From Streptomyces sp. MBT65 (GTDB lineage Bacteria; Actinomycetota; Actinomycetes; Streptomycetales; Streptomycetaceae): a DNA stretch of 64,000 nt. The stretch lies in the NCBI RefSeq assembly GCF_016612545.1, contig NZ_JAENRY010000014.1, positions 1 to 64,000 of the forward strand, in the 5' to 3' direction. Positions 15,473 to 23,864 of this stretch are shown here, in pieces; the first letter of the stretch is position 1; each line of letters opens with the position of its first letter. A program made the position numbers and the translations under genes. The notes beneath the pieces were generated by a model that was given only the letters and a program-made list of their open reading frames with translations, had not been told where the DNA came from and made no database searches.

Positions 15473-17104
15473 ATGCACGCAGACCTCCTCTTCACCAACG
15501 GCCCCGTCCTCACCCCCGACGGCCGCACCGCGACCGCCGTGGCCGTCACCGGCGAGCGGATCACCGCCGTGGGACATGCCGAGGCGCACGACCTCGCCGG
15601 GCCGCGCACTCAAGTCGTCGATCTGGCGGGGCGGTTGCTGCTGCCCGGGTTCCAGGACGCGCATGTGCATCCGCTGCCCGCCGGGCTTGAGCTGACCCAG
15701 TGCGATCTGACGACGGCCAAGACGGCACAGGACACCGTCGCCGTCGTGCGGGCCTATGCGGACGCGCATCCGGAGCGGGAGTGGATCACCGGGGGCGGGT
15801 GGTCGATGGAGGCGTTCGAGGGCGGTACGCCGACGAAGGAGCTGCTGGACTCGGCCGTGCCGGACCGGCCGGTGTATCTGCCCAACCGGGACCATCACGG
15901 TGCCTGGGTCAACAGCCGGGCCCTGGAGTTGGCGGGCATCACGCGGGACACGCCCGACCCGGTGGACGGGCGGATCGAGCGGGACGCGTCGGGCGAGCCG
16001 GCCGGGACGCTCCAGGAGGGGGCGATGCAGCTCGTCGGCCGGCTCACGCCGCGGGCCACGCACGCCGACCGGCTGGCCGCGCTGCTGCACGCCCAACGGC
16101 ATCTGCACGGGCTCGGGATCACGGCCTGGCAGGACGCGCTCGTCGGGGAGTTCCTGGGGATGGACGATCCCTCGGACGTGTATCTCGCCGCCGCCCGGGA
16201 CGGCTCCCTCACCGCGCGGGTGGTCGGCGCGCTGTGGTGGGACCGGGCGCGCGGCGCCGAGCAGATCCCCGAACTCGTGGAGCGGCGGGCCGCGTTGAGC
16301 CACGGCCGGTTCGGCGCGGGCAGTGTGAAGCTGATGCTGGACGGCGTCGCCGAGACCGGCACGGCCGCCCTCCTGGACCCCTACCTCGACAAGTGCGGCT
16401 GCGCCACGGCCAATCGGGGCACCAGCTTCATCGACCCGGACCAACTGCCCAAGTACGTCACCGAGTTGGACGCGCTCGGTTTCCAGTGCCACTTCCACGC
16501 GCTGGGCGACCGGGCCGTACGGGACGCGCTGGACGCGGTCGAGGCCGCGCGGGCGGTGAACGGGCCGAGTGACACCCGGCCGCATCTGGCGCACCTTCAG
16601 GTGGTGCACCCGGACGACGTGGCGCGGTTCGCGCGGCTCGGTGCGGTGGCGAACATCCAGCCGCTGTGGGCGGCGCACGAACCGCAGATGGACGAGCTGA
16701 CGATTCCGTTCCTCGGACCCGAACGGGCCCGGTGGCAGTACCCGTTCGGGGCACTGCTGCGGTCGGGGGCCACGCTCGCGGCGGGCAGCGACTGGCCGGT
16801 GAGCAGTCCCGATCCGCTGCACGGCATCCATGTCGCGGTGAACCGGGTCGAACCCGGCGGCGCCGGACCGGTGTTCCTGCCGGACGAGCGGATCGGGCTC
16901 GCGGAGGCGGTCACGGCGTACACGGCGGGTTCGGCGTACGCGAACCACCTGGACGACACCGGCCGCATCGAGGCGGGGGCGTTGGCGGATCTGGTGGTCC
17001 TGGACCGTGATCCGTTCGCCGCTCCGCCGGAGGAGATCGCGGCGGCACGGGTAGCGCTTACTTACATCGGAGGGGTGGGAGTGTACGCAGCTCAGGGGGC
17101 CTGA
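15473..17104 (+). CDS. Amidohydrolase, YtcJ-like
   Basis: 543 aa, the usual length of the amidohydrolase_3 (YtcJ) group. N-terminal LLFTNGPVLTPDGRTATAVAV and LLLPGFQDAHVHPLPAG give the beta-sandwich and the metal-binding H-x-H. Further metal-site features are CHFHALGDRAV, PHLAHLQVVHPDD and AAGSDWPVSSPDPL (the catalytic Asp). It acts on an amide, urea or ester, probably in the cytosol. The 20-bp gap after the permease gene indicates co-transcription. Confidence 0.92.
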   Translation: MHADLLFTNGPVLTPDGRTATAVAVTGERITAVGHAEAHDLAGPRTQVVDLAGRLLLPGFQDAHVHPLPAGLELTQCDLTTAKTAQDTVAVVRAYADAHPEREWITGGGWSMEAFEGGTPTKELLDSAVPDRPVYLPNRDHHGAWVNSRALELAGITRDTPDPVDGRIERDASGEPAGTLQEGAMQLVGRLTPRATHADRLAALLHAQRHLHGLGITAWQDALVGEFLGMDDPSDVYLAAARDGSLTARVVGALWWDRARGAEQIPELVERRAALSHGRFGAGSVKLMLDGVAETGTAALLDPYLDKCGCATANRGTSFIDPDQLPKYVTELDALGFQCHFHALGDRAVRDALDAVEAARAVNGPSDTRPHLAHLQVVHPDDVARFARLGAVANIQPLWAAHEPQMDELTIPFLGPERARWQYPFGALLRSGATLAAGSDWPVSSPDPLHGIHVAVNRVEPGGAGPVFLPDERIGLAEAVTAYTAGSAYANHLDDTGRIEAGALADLVVLDRDPFAAPPEEIAAARVALTYIGGVGVYAAQGA

Positions 17105-17212
17105 GCAGTAACGGGGATCACGATCATGGCACGGTGTAGATCATCTAGGCTCTGGGCAGCCTCGTACCGCTTCTCGGTCCAACTTTCGCACCACGAAGCG
17201 TAGTTCGAGGGC

Positions 17213-17237
17213 GCGGGCGGTCGAACGGACCGCCCGC
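17213..17237 (+). terminator. Strong hairpin after the amidohydrolase operon
   Basis: gcgggcggtc (17213-17222) and gaccgcccgc (17228-17237) form a perfect 10-bp G+C-rich stem with a 5-nt loop. It lies about 110 bp past the amidohydrolase stop and 45 bp before the terpene synthase start, so it could also be a leader attenuator for the latter. Confidence 0.55.
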
Positions 17238-17281
17238 TCGCAGTGGGGGGACTCCGTGTTCCGTCTCCCGAAAGGAAGCGC

Positions 17282-18280
17282 ATGCCTCAGGACGTCACCT
17301 TCGACCTCCCCTTCGACACCCCTGTCAGTGAGCATCTCGAGTACGCCCGCGCCCGTCATCTCCGCTGGATCTGGGACATGGGCCTGGTGCGCAGCCAGGC
17401 CGGGTTCGAGGAGTACCGGTCGTGGGACCTCCCGCAGGCCGCGGCCCGCACCTACCCGCACGCGTCGGCCGCGGACATGGTCGTCCTGATGAACTGGTTC
17501 TCGCTGGCGTTCCTCTTCGACGACCAGTTCGACGCGAACCGGCCGGACCGCGCCGACCGGATACTGGAGGTGGCGCGGGAGTTGATCGTCACGCCGTTGC
17601 GTCCGGCGGGCAGCAGGCCCCGGGTCGTCTGCCCGATCACGGTGGCCTGGGCCGACGTCTGGAACCATCTTTCAGATGGCATGTCCCTGACATGGAGGAC
17701 CCGGTTCGCGGCTTCTTGGGGCCGTTTCCTGGTCGCGCACTGCGAGGAGGTCGACCTCGCGGCCCGGGGCATCGCGGGCACGCTCGACCTCGACGAGTAC
17801 ACCGAGTTCCGGCGCCGTACGGTCGGCATCCACCACAGCATCGACGCCGGGGAGCGCAGCCGGGGCTTCGAGGTCCCGGCACAGGTGCAGGCGCATCCGC
17901 TGATGGAACGCATGCGTGATCTCGCCGCCGACACCATCGGCTTCATGAACGACATCCACTCCTTCGAACGCGAGCGCCGCCGGGGCGACGGCCACAACCT
18001 CATAGCCGTGCTCCACCGGGAGCGCCACTGCTCATGGGAGGCGGCGGCCGACGAGGCGTACCGCATGACGAACGACCGGCTCGCCGAGTACCTCGAACTG
18101 GAGGCCCAAGTCCCTCGGATGTGCGACGAGTTGGGCCTGGACGAGAACGAGCGCCTGAGGGTCCACCAGGGCGTGGAGGCCATCCAGCACTGGATCAACG
18201 GCAACTACGAGTGGGCGCTGGTGTCGGGCCGCTACGAGGTGAAGAAGGAGAGTTCGGTGGACGACCTGTTGGCGGTGTGA
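17282..18280 (+). CDS. Class I terpene synthase (sesquiterpene-type)
   Basis: 332 aa from ATG 17282 with AAAGGAAG upstream. It should ionise a linear prenyl diphosphate and cyclise it. The Mg-binding motifs are intact: D80-D-Q-F-D84 (DDxxD) and N223-DIHSFER-E231 (NSE triad). The diphosphate sensor Arg is R177, 46 residues before the NSE motif, and the C-terminal R317-Y318 pair is present. The start MPQDVTFDLPF resembles pentalenene-synthase-like bacterial cyclases. The product cannot be predicted. It converges on the conservon with a shared terminator; the conservon P450 might or might not act on the product. Confidence 0.95.
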   Translation: MPQDVTFDLPFDTPVSEHLEYARARHLRWIWDMGLVRSQAGFEEYRSWDLPQAAARTYPHASAADMVVLMNWFSLAFLFDDQFDANRPDRADRILEVARELIVTPLRPAGSRPRVVCPITVAWADVWNHLSDGMSLTWRTRFAASWGRFLVAHCEEVDLAARGIAGTLDLDEYTEFRRRTVGIHHSIDAGERSRGFEVPAQVQAHPLMERMRDLAADTIGFMNDIHSFERERRRGDGHNLIAVLHRERHCSWEAAADEAYRMTNDRLAEYLELEAQVPRMCDELGLDENERLRVHQGVEAIQHWINGNYEWALVSGRYEVKKESSVDDLLAV

Positions 18281-18288
18281 GACGACGT

Positions 18289-18319
18289 CGAGCTGCCCGG
18301 TCGAGGGCCGGGCAGCTCG
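18289..18319. terminator. Bidirectional terminator between terpene synthase and conservon
   Basis: cgagctgcccgg (18289-18300) and ccgggcagctcg (18308-18319) form a perfect 12-bp stem with a 7-nt loop in the 51-bp gap between convergent genes. It can serve both strands. Confidence 0.8.
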
Positions 18320-18331
18320 CTGTCAGGTGGC

Positions 18332-19585
18332 TCACACGGCGAACTCGACCGGCAGCGCGTCCAGTCGCGACTCCCAGGTGGACGCCGTGGACGTCAGCCC
18401 CTCCGCCGAGATCCCCAAGCGCAGCCCCGGCAGCCGATGCAGCAACACATCGACACCGACCTCGAGAATCGCCTGCCCGATGCTCTGCCCCGGGCACTCG
18501 TGCGGCCCCGAACTGAACGCCAGATGCGACTCGTTGCCCTGCATGGACATCCCCGCGTCCGGCCGGACCTCCGGATCGACGTTCCCTGCGCCGAGCCCGA
18601 GGACGAGCAGATCGCCCTCCTCGATGCGATGCCCCCCGAGTTCGAGATCCGCCGTGGCGAACCGCCCCGGCATGACGGCCAACGGTGGGGTGTCCCACAT
18701 GACTTCCTCGACGACGGCGGACACGGTCAACTGCCCACTGACCAGCCCGGAGAGCCGTGAGGTGTCGGTGAGGATCCGCTGCAACACCCGCGCCAGCAAG
18801 TTGCTCGTGGTGGTGTGCGCGGCGATCAGCACCAGCCGCAGATGCATCACGACCTCTTCGGCGTCGAGCCCCGCGGGGTGCTCGATGAGGGCGGTGGTGA
18901 AGTCCGGGGCCGGCTCGGCCCGTTTGCGCTCGGCGAGTTCGCCGAGGATCTCGATGATGCGGTCGTTGTGCAGCAGCGCGTCCTCACCGCCCTTGAGAAC
19001 CTGGGCACTTGACTCGACGAGCCGCTTCCCGTCCGCCGCGGGGAGCCCGAGGATGCGGGTGAGGACGAGCATCGGAAGGTACTCGGCGTAGTCCGCCACC
19101 AGATCGGCGCGGCCGTCGCCCGCGAACGCGTCGATCTGCTTGTTGGCGAAGAAGGTCGCGTGCCGCCGGACCCCGCGGCCGGACGCGGCCAGCAGTCCGT
19201 CGGTCACCGCGCCGCGCAGTCTGCGGTGCGGTTCCCCGTCCTGCGAGACGCAGTCCGGGCGCCAGCCGACCATCGGCATCAGCGGCGAGGTGTCCGCGAC
19301 CCGGCCCTCCCGCCAGTCCCGCCAGATCCGGGCATCCCGGGTGAACTGGCGGGGGTTGTCCAGCACCCGCCGGTTGTCGCGGTACCCGAGGACCAGCCAG
19401 GCGGGGACGTCGCCCTCCAGCAACACCGGTGCCACGGAGCCGTGTTCCTTGCGGAGCCGCTCGTAGATGCCGCGGGGGTCGGTCGCCGCGTCCGGCCCGT
19501 ACAGCCGGGTCAGGTCGTCGGACGGGCCGTGGGCGACGGGGCAGCCGCGCGGGGCGTCCTGGCCGTCCAAGGTCTGGTCGGTCAT
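18332..19585 (-). CDS. Conservon cytochrome P450 (CvnE; CYP157-like, ExxR missing)
   Basis: 417 aa. The haem loop FSSGPHECPGQSIG (C364) is normal, but the K-helix reads E294-V-M-W297 where E-x-x-R is otherwise nearly invariant. The I-helix reads AAHTTT, lacking the usual acidic residue of A-G-x-D/E-T. The CYP157 family of Streptomyces conservons is known to lack E-x-x-R, and the location fits. It is the last gene of the cvn operon; its ATG overlaps the GTPase stop as ATGA, indicating translational coupling. Whether it is a catalyst or a ligand sensor in the signalling module is open. Confidence 0.93.
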   Translation of the reverse strand: MTDQTLDGQDAPRGCPVAHGPSDDLTRLYGPDAATDPRGIYERLRKEHGSVAPVLLEGDVPAWLVLGYRDNRRVLDNPRQFTRDARIWRDWREGRVADTSPLMPMVGWRPDCVSQDGEPHRRLRGAVTDGLLAASGRGVRRHATFFANKQIDAFAGDGRADLVADYAEYLPMLVLTRILGLPAADGKRLVESSAQVLKGGEDALLHNDRIIEILGELAERKRAEPAPDFTTALIEHPAGLDAEEVVMHLRLVLIAAHTTTSNLLARVLQRILTDTSRLSGLVSGQLTVSAVVEEVMWDTPPLAVMPGRFATADLELGGHRIEEGDLLVLGLGAGNVDPEVRPDAGMSMQGNESHLAFSSGPHECPGQSIGQAILEVGVDVLLHRLPGLRLGISAEGLTSTASTWESRLDALPVEFAV

Positions 19586-20190
19586 CGGGGCTCCAGTGCG
19601 ACGACGGCCGAGCGGTCCTTCAGGTGCCGTATCAGCGCGACCAGTACGTCACGGCTGGAGGAGCGGTCACGGGCGTCGCAGGCCACGACCGGGATGTCCG
19701 GGGAGATGTCCAGGGCGTCGCGTATCTCCTCGACCGGGTGCTCCGGGGAGTCGGGGAAGACGTTCAGCGCGATGACGAACGGGACGTCCTGCCGCTCCAT
19801 CTCCTCGATCGCCCGGAAGCTGGAGGCGAGACGGCGGGTGTCGACCAGGACCACCGCGCCGAGCGCGCCCTTGAACAGACCGTTCCACAGGAACCAGAAC
19901 CGCTCCTGACCCGGCGTCCCGAACAGGTAGAGGACCAGCTCGTCGTTGATGCCGATCTTGCCGAAGTCGAGGCTGACGGTGGTCTCCGTCTTGTCGGTCA
20001 CCCCGATGAGACGGTCGACGCCGGCGCTCGCCTGGGTGAGGGTCTCCTCGGTGGTGAGCGGCTTGATGTCGCTGACCGAGCGGACCATCGTGGTCTTCCC
20101 GGTGCCGAAACCGCCGGCGATCATCACCTTCACCGAGCGGGTACCGTCACCGGCCGGAGAACCGGGCCGGTCAAAGCCTTTGAAGTCCAC
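19582..20190 (-). CDS. Conservon small GTPase (CvnD)
   Basis: 202 aa from GTG 20190 with GAGGAGG upstream. G1 GGFGTGKTT (residues 26-34) and G3 FGTPGQERF (90-98) are clear; the G4 position reads ALNVFP rather than NKxD, as in other CvnD/MglA-like proteins. CvnD proteins are membrane-recruited GTPases whose nucleotide state depends on CvnA-C. Its start lies 20 bp inside the cvnC reading frame and its stop overlaps the P450 start. The frame stays open upstream in a non-coding reading. Confidence 0.93.
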   Translation of the reverse strand: MDFKGFDRPGSPAGDGTRSVKVMIAGGFGTGKTTMVRSVSDIKPLTTEETLTQASAGVDRLIGVTDKTETTVSLDFGKIGINDELVLYLFGTPGQERFWFLWNGLFKGALGAVVLVDTRRLASSFRAIEEMERQDVPFVIALNVFPDSPEHPVEEIRDALDISPDIPVVACDARDRSSSRDVLVALIRHLKDRSAVVALEPR

Positions 20191-20542
20191 TGAGTACCTC
20201 CTCAAGGAGCGCGAGGTCGGGCCCGCTGCCGGCGCCGTGCGCCGGGATGGGGTCACGGGCTTCGACGCGGTCTGCCTCCAGCAGATCCGCCAGCAGCACC
20301 GCGAGAATGTTGAAGGGCAGTCCGAGGTGGGCGCCGAGTTCGGCCACCGACAGCGGCTCGCGGCAGCGCCGCAGGATCTCCTCGTGCTCGTGCTGCATGC
20401 CCGGTAAGGGGGCGGTGCGGGAGACGACGAGGGTCGCCACGTCGAGACTCGCCGCCGAACCGCCCGGTCCGCTGCGCCCTCCGGTGAGGACGTAGTAGCG
20501 CTCAAGGCCGGAGGGATCGGCGGGCCCGCGGGGAGCACTCAT
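20171..20542 (-). CDS. DUF742 protein (CvnC)
   Basis: 123 aa from ATG 20542. It contains the DUF742 core RYYVLTGGRS and LDVATLVVSR, followed by a winged-helix-like region (ILRRCREPLSVAELGAHLGLPFNILAVLLADLLE). CvnC is the third partner of the conservon complex that links the sensor CvnA with the GTPase. The start overlaps the roadblock gene's stop by 4 bp and its 3' end overlaps the GTPase start by 20 bp. Confidence 0.93.
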   Translation of the reverse strand: MSAPRGPADPSGLERYYVLTGGRSGPGGSAASLDVATLVVSRTAPLPGMQHEHEEILRRCREPLSVAELGAHLGLPFNILAVLLADLLEADRVEARDPIPAHGAGSGPDLALLEEVLSGLQRL

Positions 20543-20949
20543 CCAGAGTGCTCCTCCAGGCGCGCGGTGGTGCCGAGGAGCTCACCCATCCTGCGGGCCA
20601 GGTCCCGCATCTGGTGCCCGAGCAGGCCCTGGTCGAGGCCCTCGCGGGCCAGCACGCCCAGATACGTCTCGACGCCCGCGCGGACGACGAAGAGATGACC
20701 GCCGTCGACCTCGATCATCGCCAGCCTCAACTGCCCCGCGTACTTGGGGAATTGCTCGGCGACCGGCTGGGCCAGCGCCTGAAGGCCGGCCACCACGGCC
20801 GCGAAGCGGTCCACGTCGTCGGGGTCCTCCGCGCCGAAGGAGGTGATCGCCTTGCCGTCGCTGGAGGCCACGAGGGCGAAGCGGATCTCCGGGATGCTCT
20901 CCACCAGATCGCGGAGCGCCCAGCTCACGTCGGTTCCCTGTTGCGTCAT
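20539..20949 (-). CDS. Roadblock/LC7 protein (CvnB)
   Basis: 136 aa, entirely one roadblock/LC7 domain: ALRDLVESIPEIRFALVASSDGKAI, then FAAVVAGLQALAQPVAEQF and LRLAMIEVDGGHLFVVRAG. Family members regulate the GTPase partner, as MglB does for MglA. Its ATG overlaps the cvnA stop and its stop overlaps the cvnC start, each by 4 bp, so synthesis of the module is stoichiometrically coupled. Confidence 0.95.
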   Translation of the reverse strand: MTQQGTDVSWALRDLVESIPEIRFALVASSDGKAITSFGAEDPDDVDRFAAVVAGLQALAQPVAEQFPKYAGQLRLAMIEVDGGHLFVVRAGVETYLGVLAREGLDQGLLGHQMRDLARRMGELLGTTARLEEHSG

Positions 20950-22664
20950 GTGGACTCGTCGCTCTCTTCCGTGCTGTGCTCGGTGAACTCACGGCCTGCG
21001 GACGGCGGTTCCTCCCCCGGGGCCTCCCGACCGGCGCTGGCGAAGGCCGCCAGACCGGCGAAGGAGGCATCGGGCGGAACGACGGAGACGGCCATCTCCC
21101 CCGCCCGCTCGGCACGTTCGGCCGCCGGGGGCCGCGCCGTCCCACCACGTCTGCTACGGCGCCTGGGCAGCCCGCCGGGTGTGGTGTCCGCCGCCTCGAC
21201 GGGCTCGGCCGGGGTCTCGGTGCCCGCCGGTACACGTGTCATCGCCGCGGTGGCGGCGGCCTGGAACGACGGGGTCGCGGCCACGGCGGCCGGGGGCAGC
21301 TGGCTGAAGTACTTGTGCGGGACCACCACGACGACCGAGGTGCCGAGCCAGGGCGAGTCCGCGAAGGTGACACGGATGCCGTAGCGGCGGGCGAGGGTGC
21401 CGACGACGCGGAGCCCGATGCTGGCGTCCTCCGAGATGCCGCCGAGGCCGGATCCGCCACCGGTGCCGGCGAGGGCGTGTTCCGCCTCGCGCTTGGACTC
21501 CTCGCTCAGGCCCTTGCCGGAGTCCTGGATCTCGATGCCGACGCCGTTGGGCACCTCCTTGCCGGAGACGATCACCGGCTCGGTGGGCGGCGAGTAGCGG
21601 GCCGCGTTGTCCAGGAGGTGGGCGAAGATCAGCGTGAGGTGGTCCACCAGGCCGCCGTCGACGCCGAGTTCGGGCAACTGCCGTACGTCGACGCGGTGGA
21701 AGTCCTTGATCCGGCCGATACCGCCGCGCACCGTGCTGAGCAGTCGCTGCGGCTCCTGCCACTGCCGGCCGGGCCGGTCCGAACCGCCGAGCACACCGAC
21801 GCTCGCGGCGAGACAGTCGGCGGGGCCGATCTCCTGGTCCAGCTCCATCAGACCGCGGGCGACGGCGGGCAACCGCCCGTGCTCGCCCTGGAGTTCGTGC
21901 AGTCGGCCACGGAGCTTGCTGGTCAGGACGTGGATGCGGTTGCCGATGCTGATGACGGCCTGCTCGGCGGCGGTGGAGCGGTTGAACTCCTCCTCGACGC
22001 CGATGAGCGAGATCCGCAGCACCTTGCGCAGTTCGGCCTGGAGTTCGGCGCTGACCTTGGCGCACTCGCTCGCGACGGGCAGCAGGTCGTCGATGGCGTC
22101 ACCGGCGCGCAACTGCGCGAGCGCTGCGGGGAGTTGCTCGTCGGCGAGCTTCGCCACCGCGGTGAGCTGGTGGGCCAGTTGTTCCTGCCACACCTCGGCC
22201 TGGTCGGCGAGCTGTGCCTCGTAGGACTCGGCCTGCGCGTTCAGCCGCTCCTCGTACGCCCGTGCCTGCTCGGCGAGTTGGGCCTCGTAGGCGCCGGAGT
22301 GGTCGGCGATCCGGCTCTCGTAGGCGCCCGCGTGCTCGGTGAGCCGGTCTTCCAGTGCGGCGCGCTCGGCGCCGAACTTCCGCTCCAGGCCCGCCACATG
22401 CTGCTGCCACTGCTGGGAGTGCTCCGCCTGCGCGGTGCGGAAACCGCTTTCGGCGCGGCGCAGCCGGGTCTGGGTGCGGACCAGCAGACGGACGCACACG
22501 GCACTGGCCGCGGTGGCCGCCGCTCCGGCCACGGTCGCGGCTATTCGCTCCGAGCTCATGAACGTGGCGGCGACCGTCCCCCCGCCCAAGGCGAGCGGCA
22601 TCAGCCACCAGCCGTACCAGGCGACAGGGGCCCGCGCCGCCGGTGGCGGAGTGGCGAGTTCCAT
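20946..22664 (-). CDS. Conservon sensor-kinase-like protein (CvnA) with hendecad coiled coil
   Basis: 572 aa from ATG 22664, with AAGGA upstream; an ATG two codons earlier lies inside that ribosome binding site. Two membrane helices (~15-58) have almost no extracellular loop. Then come a coiled coil with five exact 11-residue repeats (consensus x-Q/H-x-x-x-Y-E-x-x-L/I-A), a nitrate/sulfonate-sensor-like helical part, and a HATPase_c domain (HLLDNAARYSPP, IEIQDSGKGLS, GLRVVGTLARRYG, GTSVVVVVP). The N and G boxes are present. No H-box His is obvious, as is usual for CvnA. It heads the cvnA-E operon. Confidence 0.93.
   Translation of the reverse strand: MELATPPPAARAPVAWYGWWLMPLALGGGTVAATFMSSERIAATVAGAAATAASAVCVRLLVRTQTRLRRAESGFRTAQAEHSQQWQQHVAGLERKFGAERAALEDRLTEHAGAYESRIADHSGAYEAQLAEQARAYEERLNAQAESYEAQLADQAEVWQEQLAHQLTAVAKLADEQLPAALAQLRAGDAIDDLLPVASECAKVSAELQAELRKVLRISLIGVEEEFNRSTAAEQAVISIGNRIHVLTSKLRGRLHELQGEHGRLPAVARGLMELDQEIGPADCLAASVGVLGGSDRPGRQWQEPQRLLSTVRGGIGRIKDFHRVDVRQLPELGVDGGLVDHLTLIFAHLLDNAARYSPPTEPVIVSGKEVPNGVGIEIQDSGKGLSEESKREAEHALAGTGGGSGLGGISEDASIGLRVVGTLARRYGIRVTFADSPWLGTSVVVVVPHKYFSQLPPAAVAATPSFQAAATAAMTRVPAGTETPAEPVEAADTTPGGLPRRRSRRGGTARPPAAERAERAGEMAVSVVPPDASFAGLAAFASAGREAPGEEPPSAGREFTEHSTEESDEST
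22173..22337 (-). repeat. Five tandem 33-bp coding repeats in cvnA
   Basis: Five consecutive units encode EHAGAYESRIA, DHSGAYEAQLA, EQARAYEERLN, AQAESYEAQLA and DQAEVWQEQLA. The constant Tyr-Glu and Leu/Ile-Ala spacing gives an 11-residue (hendecad) period, expected for a right-handed or straight coiled coil directly after the membrane helices. Array length could vary between strains by slippage. Confidence 0.85.
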
Positions 22665-22864
22665 CTGCATCCTTCGAAGCGACACGTACGAACAGGGGGC
22701 GTGCGAGGACAGACCGCACTCGGGAGGACGCTCCACGTGCCGACCGGTCACGATCACGTCAACTCGCTGCGCCGCACGGGAGCTTATCGGGTTCGAACCG
22801 TAAAAGATCAACTTCACGGCCCTGCGGAAGTGAGGGTTCCGTCACTCTCCGGAAAGTCTGAACA

Positions 22865-22878
22865 TGGACATCTGTCCA
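22865..22878. promoter_or_regulatory. TetR-type operator, copy 1
   Basis: tggaca-tc-tgtcca is a perfect 6-bp inverted repeat with a 2-bp centre, upstream of the DUF1304-tetR operon. A second copy follows with centres exactly 21 bp apart, i.e. on the same DNA face two turns away. Confidence 0.75.
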
Positions 22879-22885
22879 GTTATAG

Positions 22886-22899
22886 TAGACACCTGTCCA
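22886..22899. promoter_or_regulatory. TetR-type operator, copy 2
   Basis: tagaca-cc-tgtcca matches the first copy with one change in the left arm. It lies 36 bp before the DUF1304 start, overlapping the expected promoter. The cognate regulator is probably the TetR encoded as the second gene of the operon. Confidence 0.7.
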
Positions 22900-22934
22900 A
22901 GATGTTGTTCACGACGACGAGGAGTCGATCGATC

Positions 22935-23297
22935 ATGGAAACGCTCGCGAACGTGCTGGTCGGGCTGGTGGCAGCGCTGCATCTCTACATCCTGGTGCTG
23001 GAAATGTTCCTGTGGGAGAAGAAGCCCGGGCGCGGACTGCACGGCTTCGACCCCGAGATGGCCAGAGCCACCGCACCCATGGCCGCCAACCAGGGGCTGT
23101 ACAACGGCTTCCTCGCCGCGGGTCTGATCTGGGGCCTGATCGCCGCCGACCCGACCGGCTTCCGCGCCCAGGTGTTCTTCCTCGGCTGCGTCGTGGTCGC
23201 GGGTGTCTACGGCGCGGTGACGGCGAACCGGCGCATCCTCTTCGCGCAGGCGCTGCCCGGCGCGCTGGCCCTGGCCGCCGTCCTGATCGCCCGGTGA
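22935..23297 (+). CDS. DUF1304 integral membrane protein
   Basis: 120 aa from ATG 22935. Four membrane helices are evident. LHLYILVLEMFLWEKKPGRGLHGFDPEMARATAPMAANQGLYNGFLAAGL is unmistakable DUF1304. The function is unknown; in many bacteria the gene sits next to a TetR regulator, as here. Its TGA overlaps the regulator's GTG (GTGA). Confidence 0.93.
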   Translation: METLANVLVGLVAALHLYILVLEMFLWEKKPGRGLHGFDPEMARATAPMAANQGLYNGFLAAGLIWGLIAADPTGFRAQVFFLGCVVVAGVYGAVTANRRILFAQALPGALALAAVLIAR

Positions 23298-23857
23298 GCC
23301 GCGCCGAGCCCGAGGACCGGCGGGCCGCCCGCACCCGGGCACGGCTGCGCCAGGCCCTCCTCGACGAGTGCGCCGAACACCCCCTGGAGGAGATCGGCGT
23401 GGCCGCCCTGGCACGCCGGGCGGGGGTCGGCCGGGCCACGTTCTACGTCCACTACGACGGCCTGGAAGCGCTTGCGGTCGACGCCTGCGCGGATGTCGTA
23501 CGGGACGCGGTGGAGGCGCTGCACGCGTGGCGCGGACGGCCCGATCCGGTGCACGCGCCGCCCGCACTGTCGGAGTTCTTCTCCGGACTGCTCCCCCACG
23601 CGGCCCTGTACCGCACCCTGTTGAGCCCGGGCGGCGGTGGCCCGCTCGGCCGGGTGCTGCACCGGGATCTGCGCGCCTACAGCCTCCGTGAGCGCGAACT
23701 CGCGGGCGCGGCGGACGCCCCGCTGGTCGCCTCGGCCGTCGCCGGCACCTTCGGCGGGGTCCTCGCCGACTGGCTGCACGGGCTGTTGGACGGCACGGCG
23801 GAGGAAATCGCCGACCAGGTATGGCAGTTGCTGGTCGCGCTGCACATGAGCCGGTGA
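23294..23857 (+). CDS. TetR-family regulator
   Basis: 187 aa from GTG 23294, overlapping the DUF1304 stop. The helix-turn-helix is LRQALLDECAEHPLEEIGVAALARRAGVGRATFYVHYDG. The C-terminal part is a generic TetR ligand domain. Being in the same operon, it probably autoregulates through the twin operator at 22865-22899. It ends 8 bp before the convergent lipoprotein gene. Confidence 0.92.
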   Translation: MSRAEPEDRRAARTRARLRQALLDECAEHPLEEIGVAALARRAGVGRATFYVHYDGLEALAVDACADVVRDAVEALHAWRGRPDPVHAPPALSEFFSGLLPHAALYRTLLSPGGGGPLGRVLHRDLRAYSLRERELAGAADAPLVASAVAGTFGGVLADWLHGLLDGTAEEIADQVWQLLVALHMSR

Positions 23858-23864
23858 CGGGGGC

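Noticed and set aside
17282..19585. A simple terpene biosynthetic operon (cyclase plus P450)
   Set aside because: The genes are convergent with a shared terminator, and the P450 overlaps the conservon GTPase gene, so it belongs to the conservon operon.
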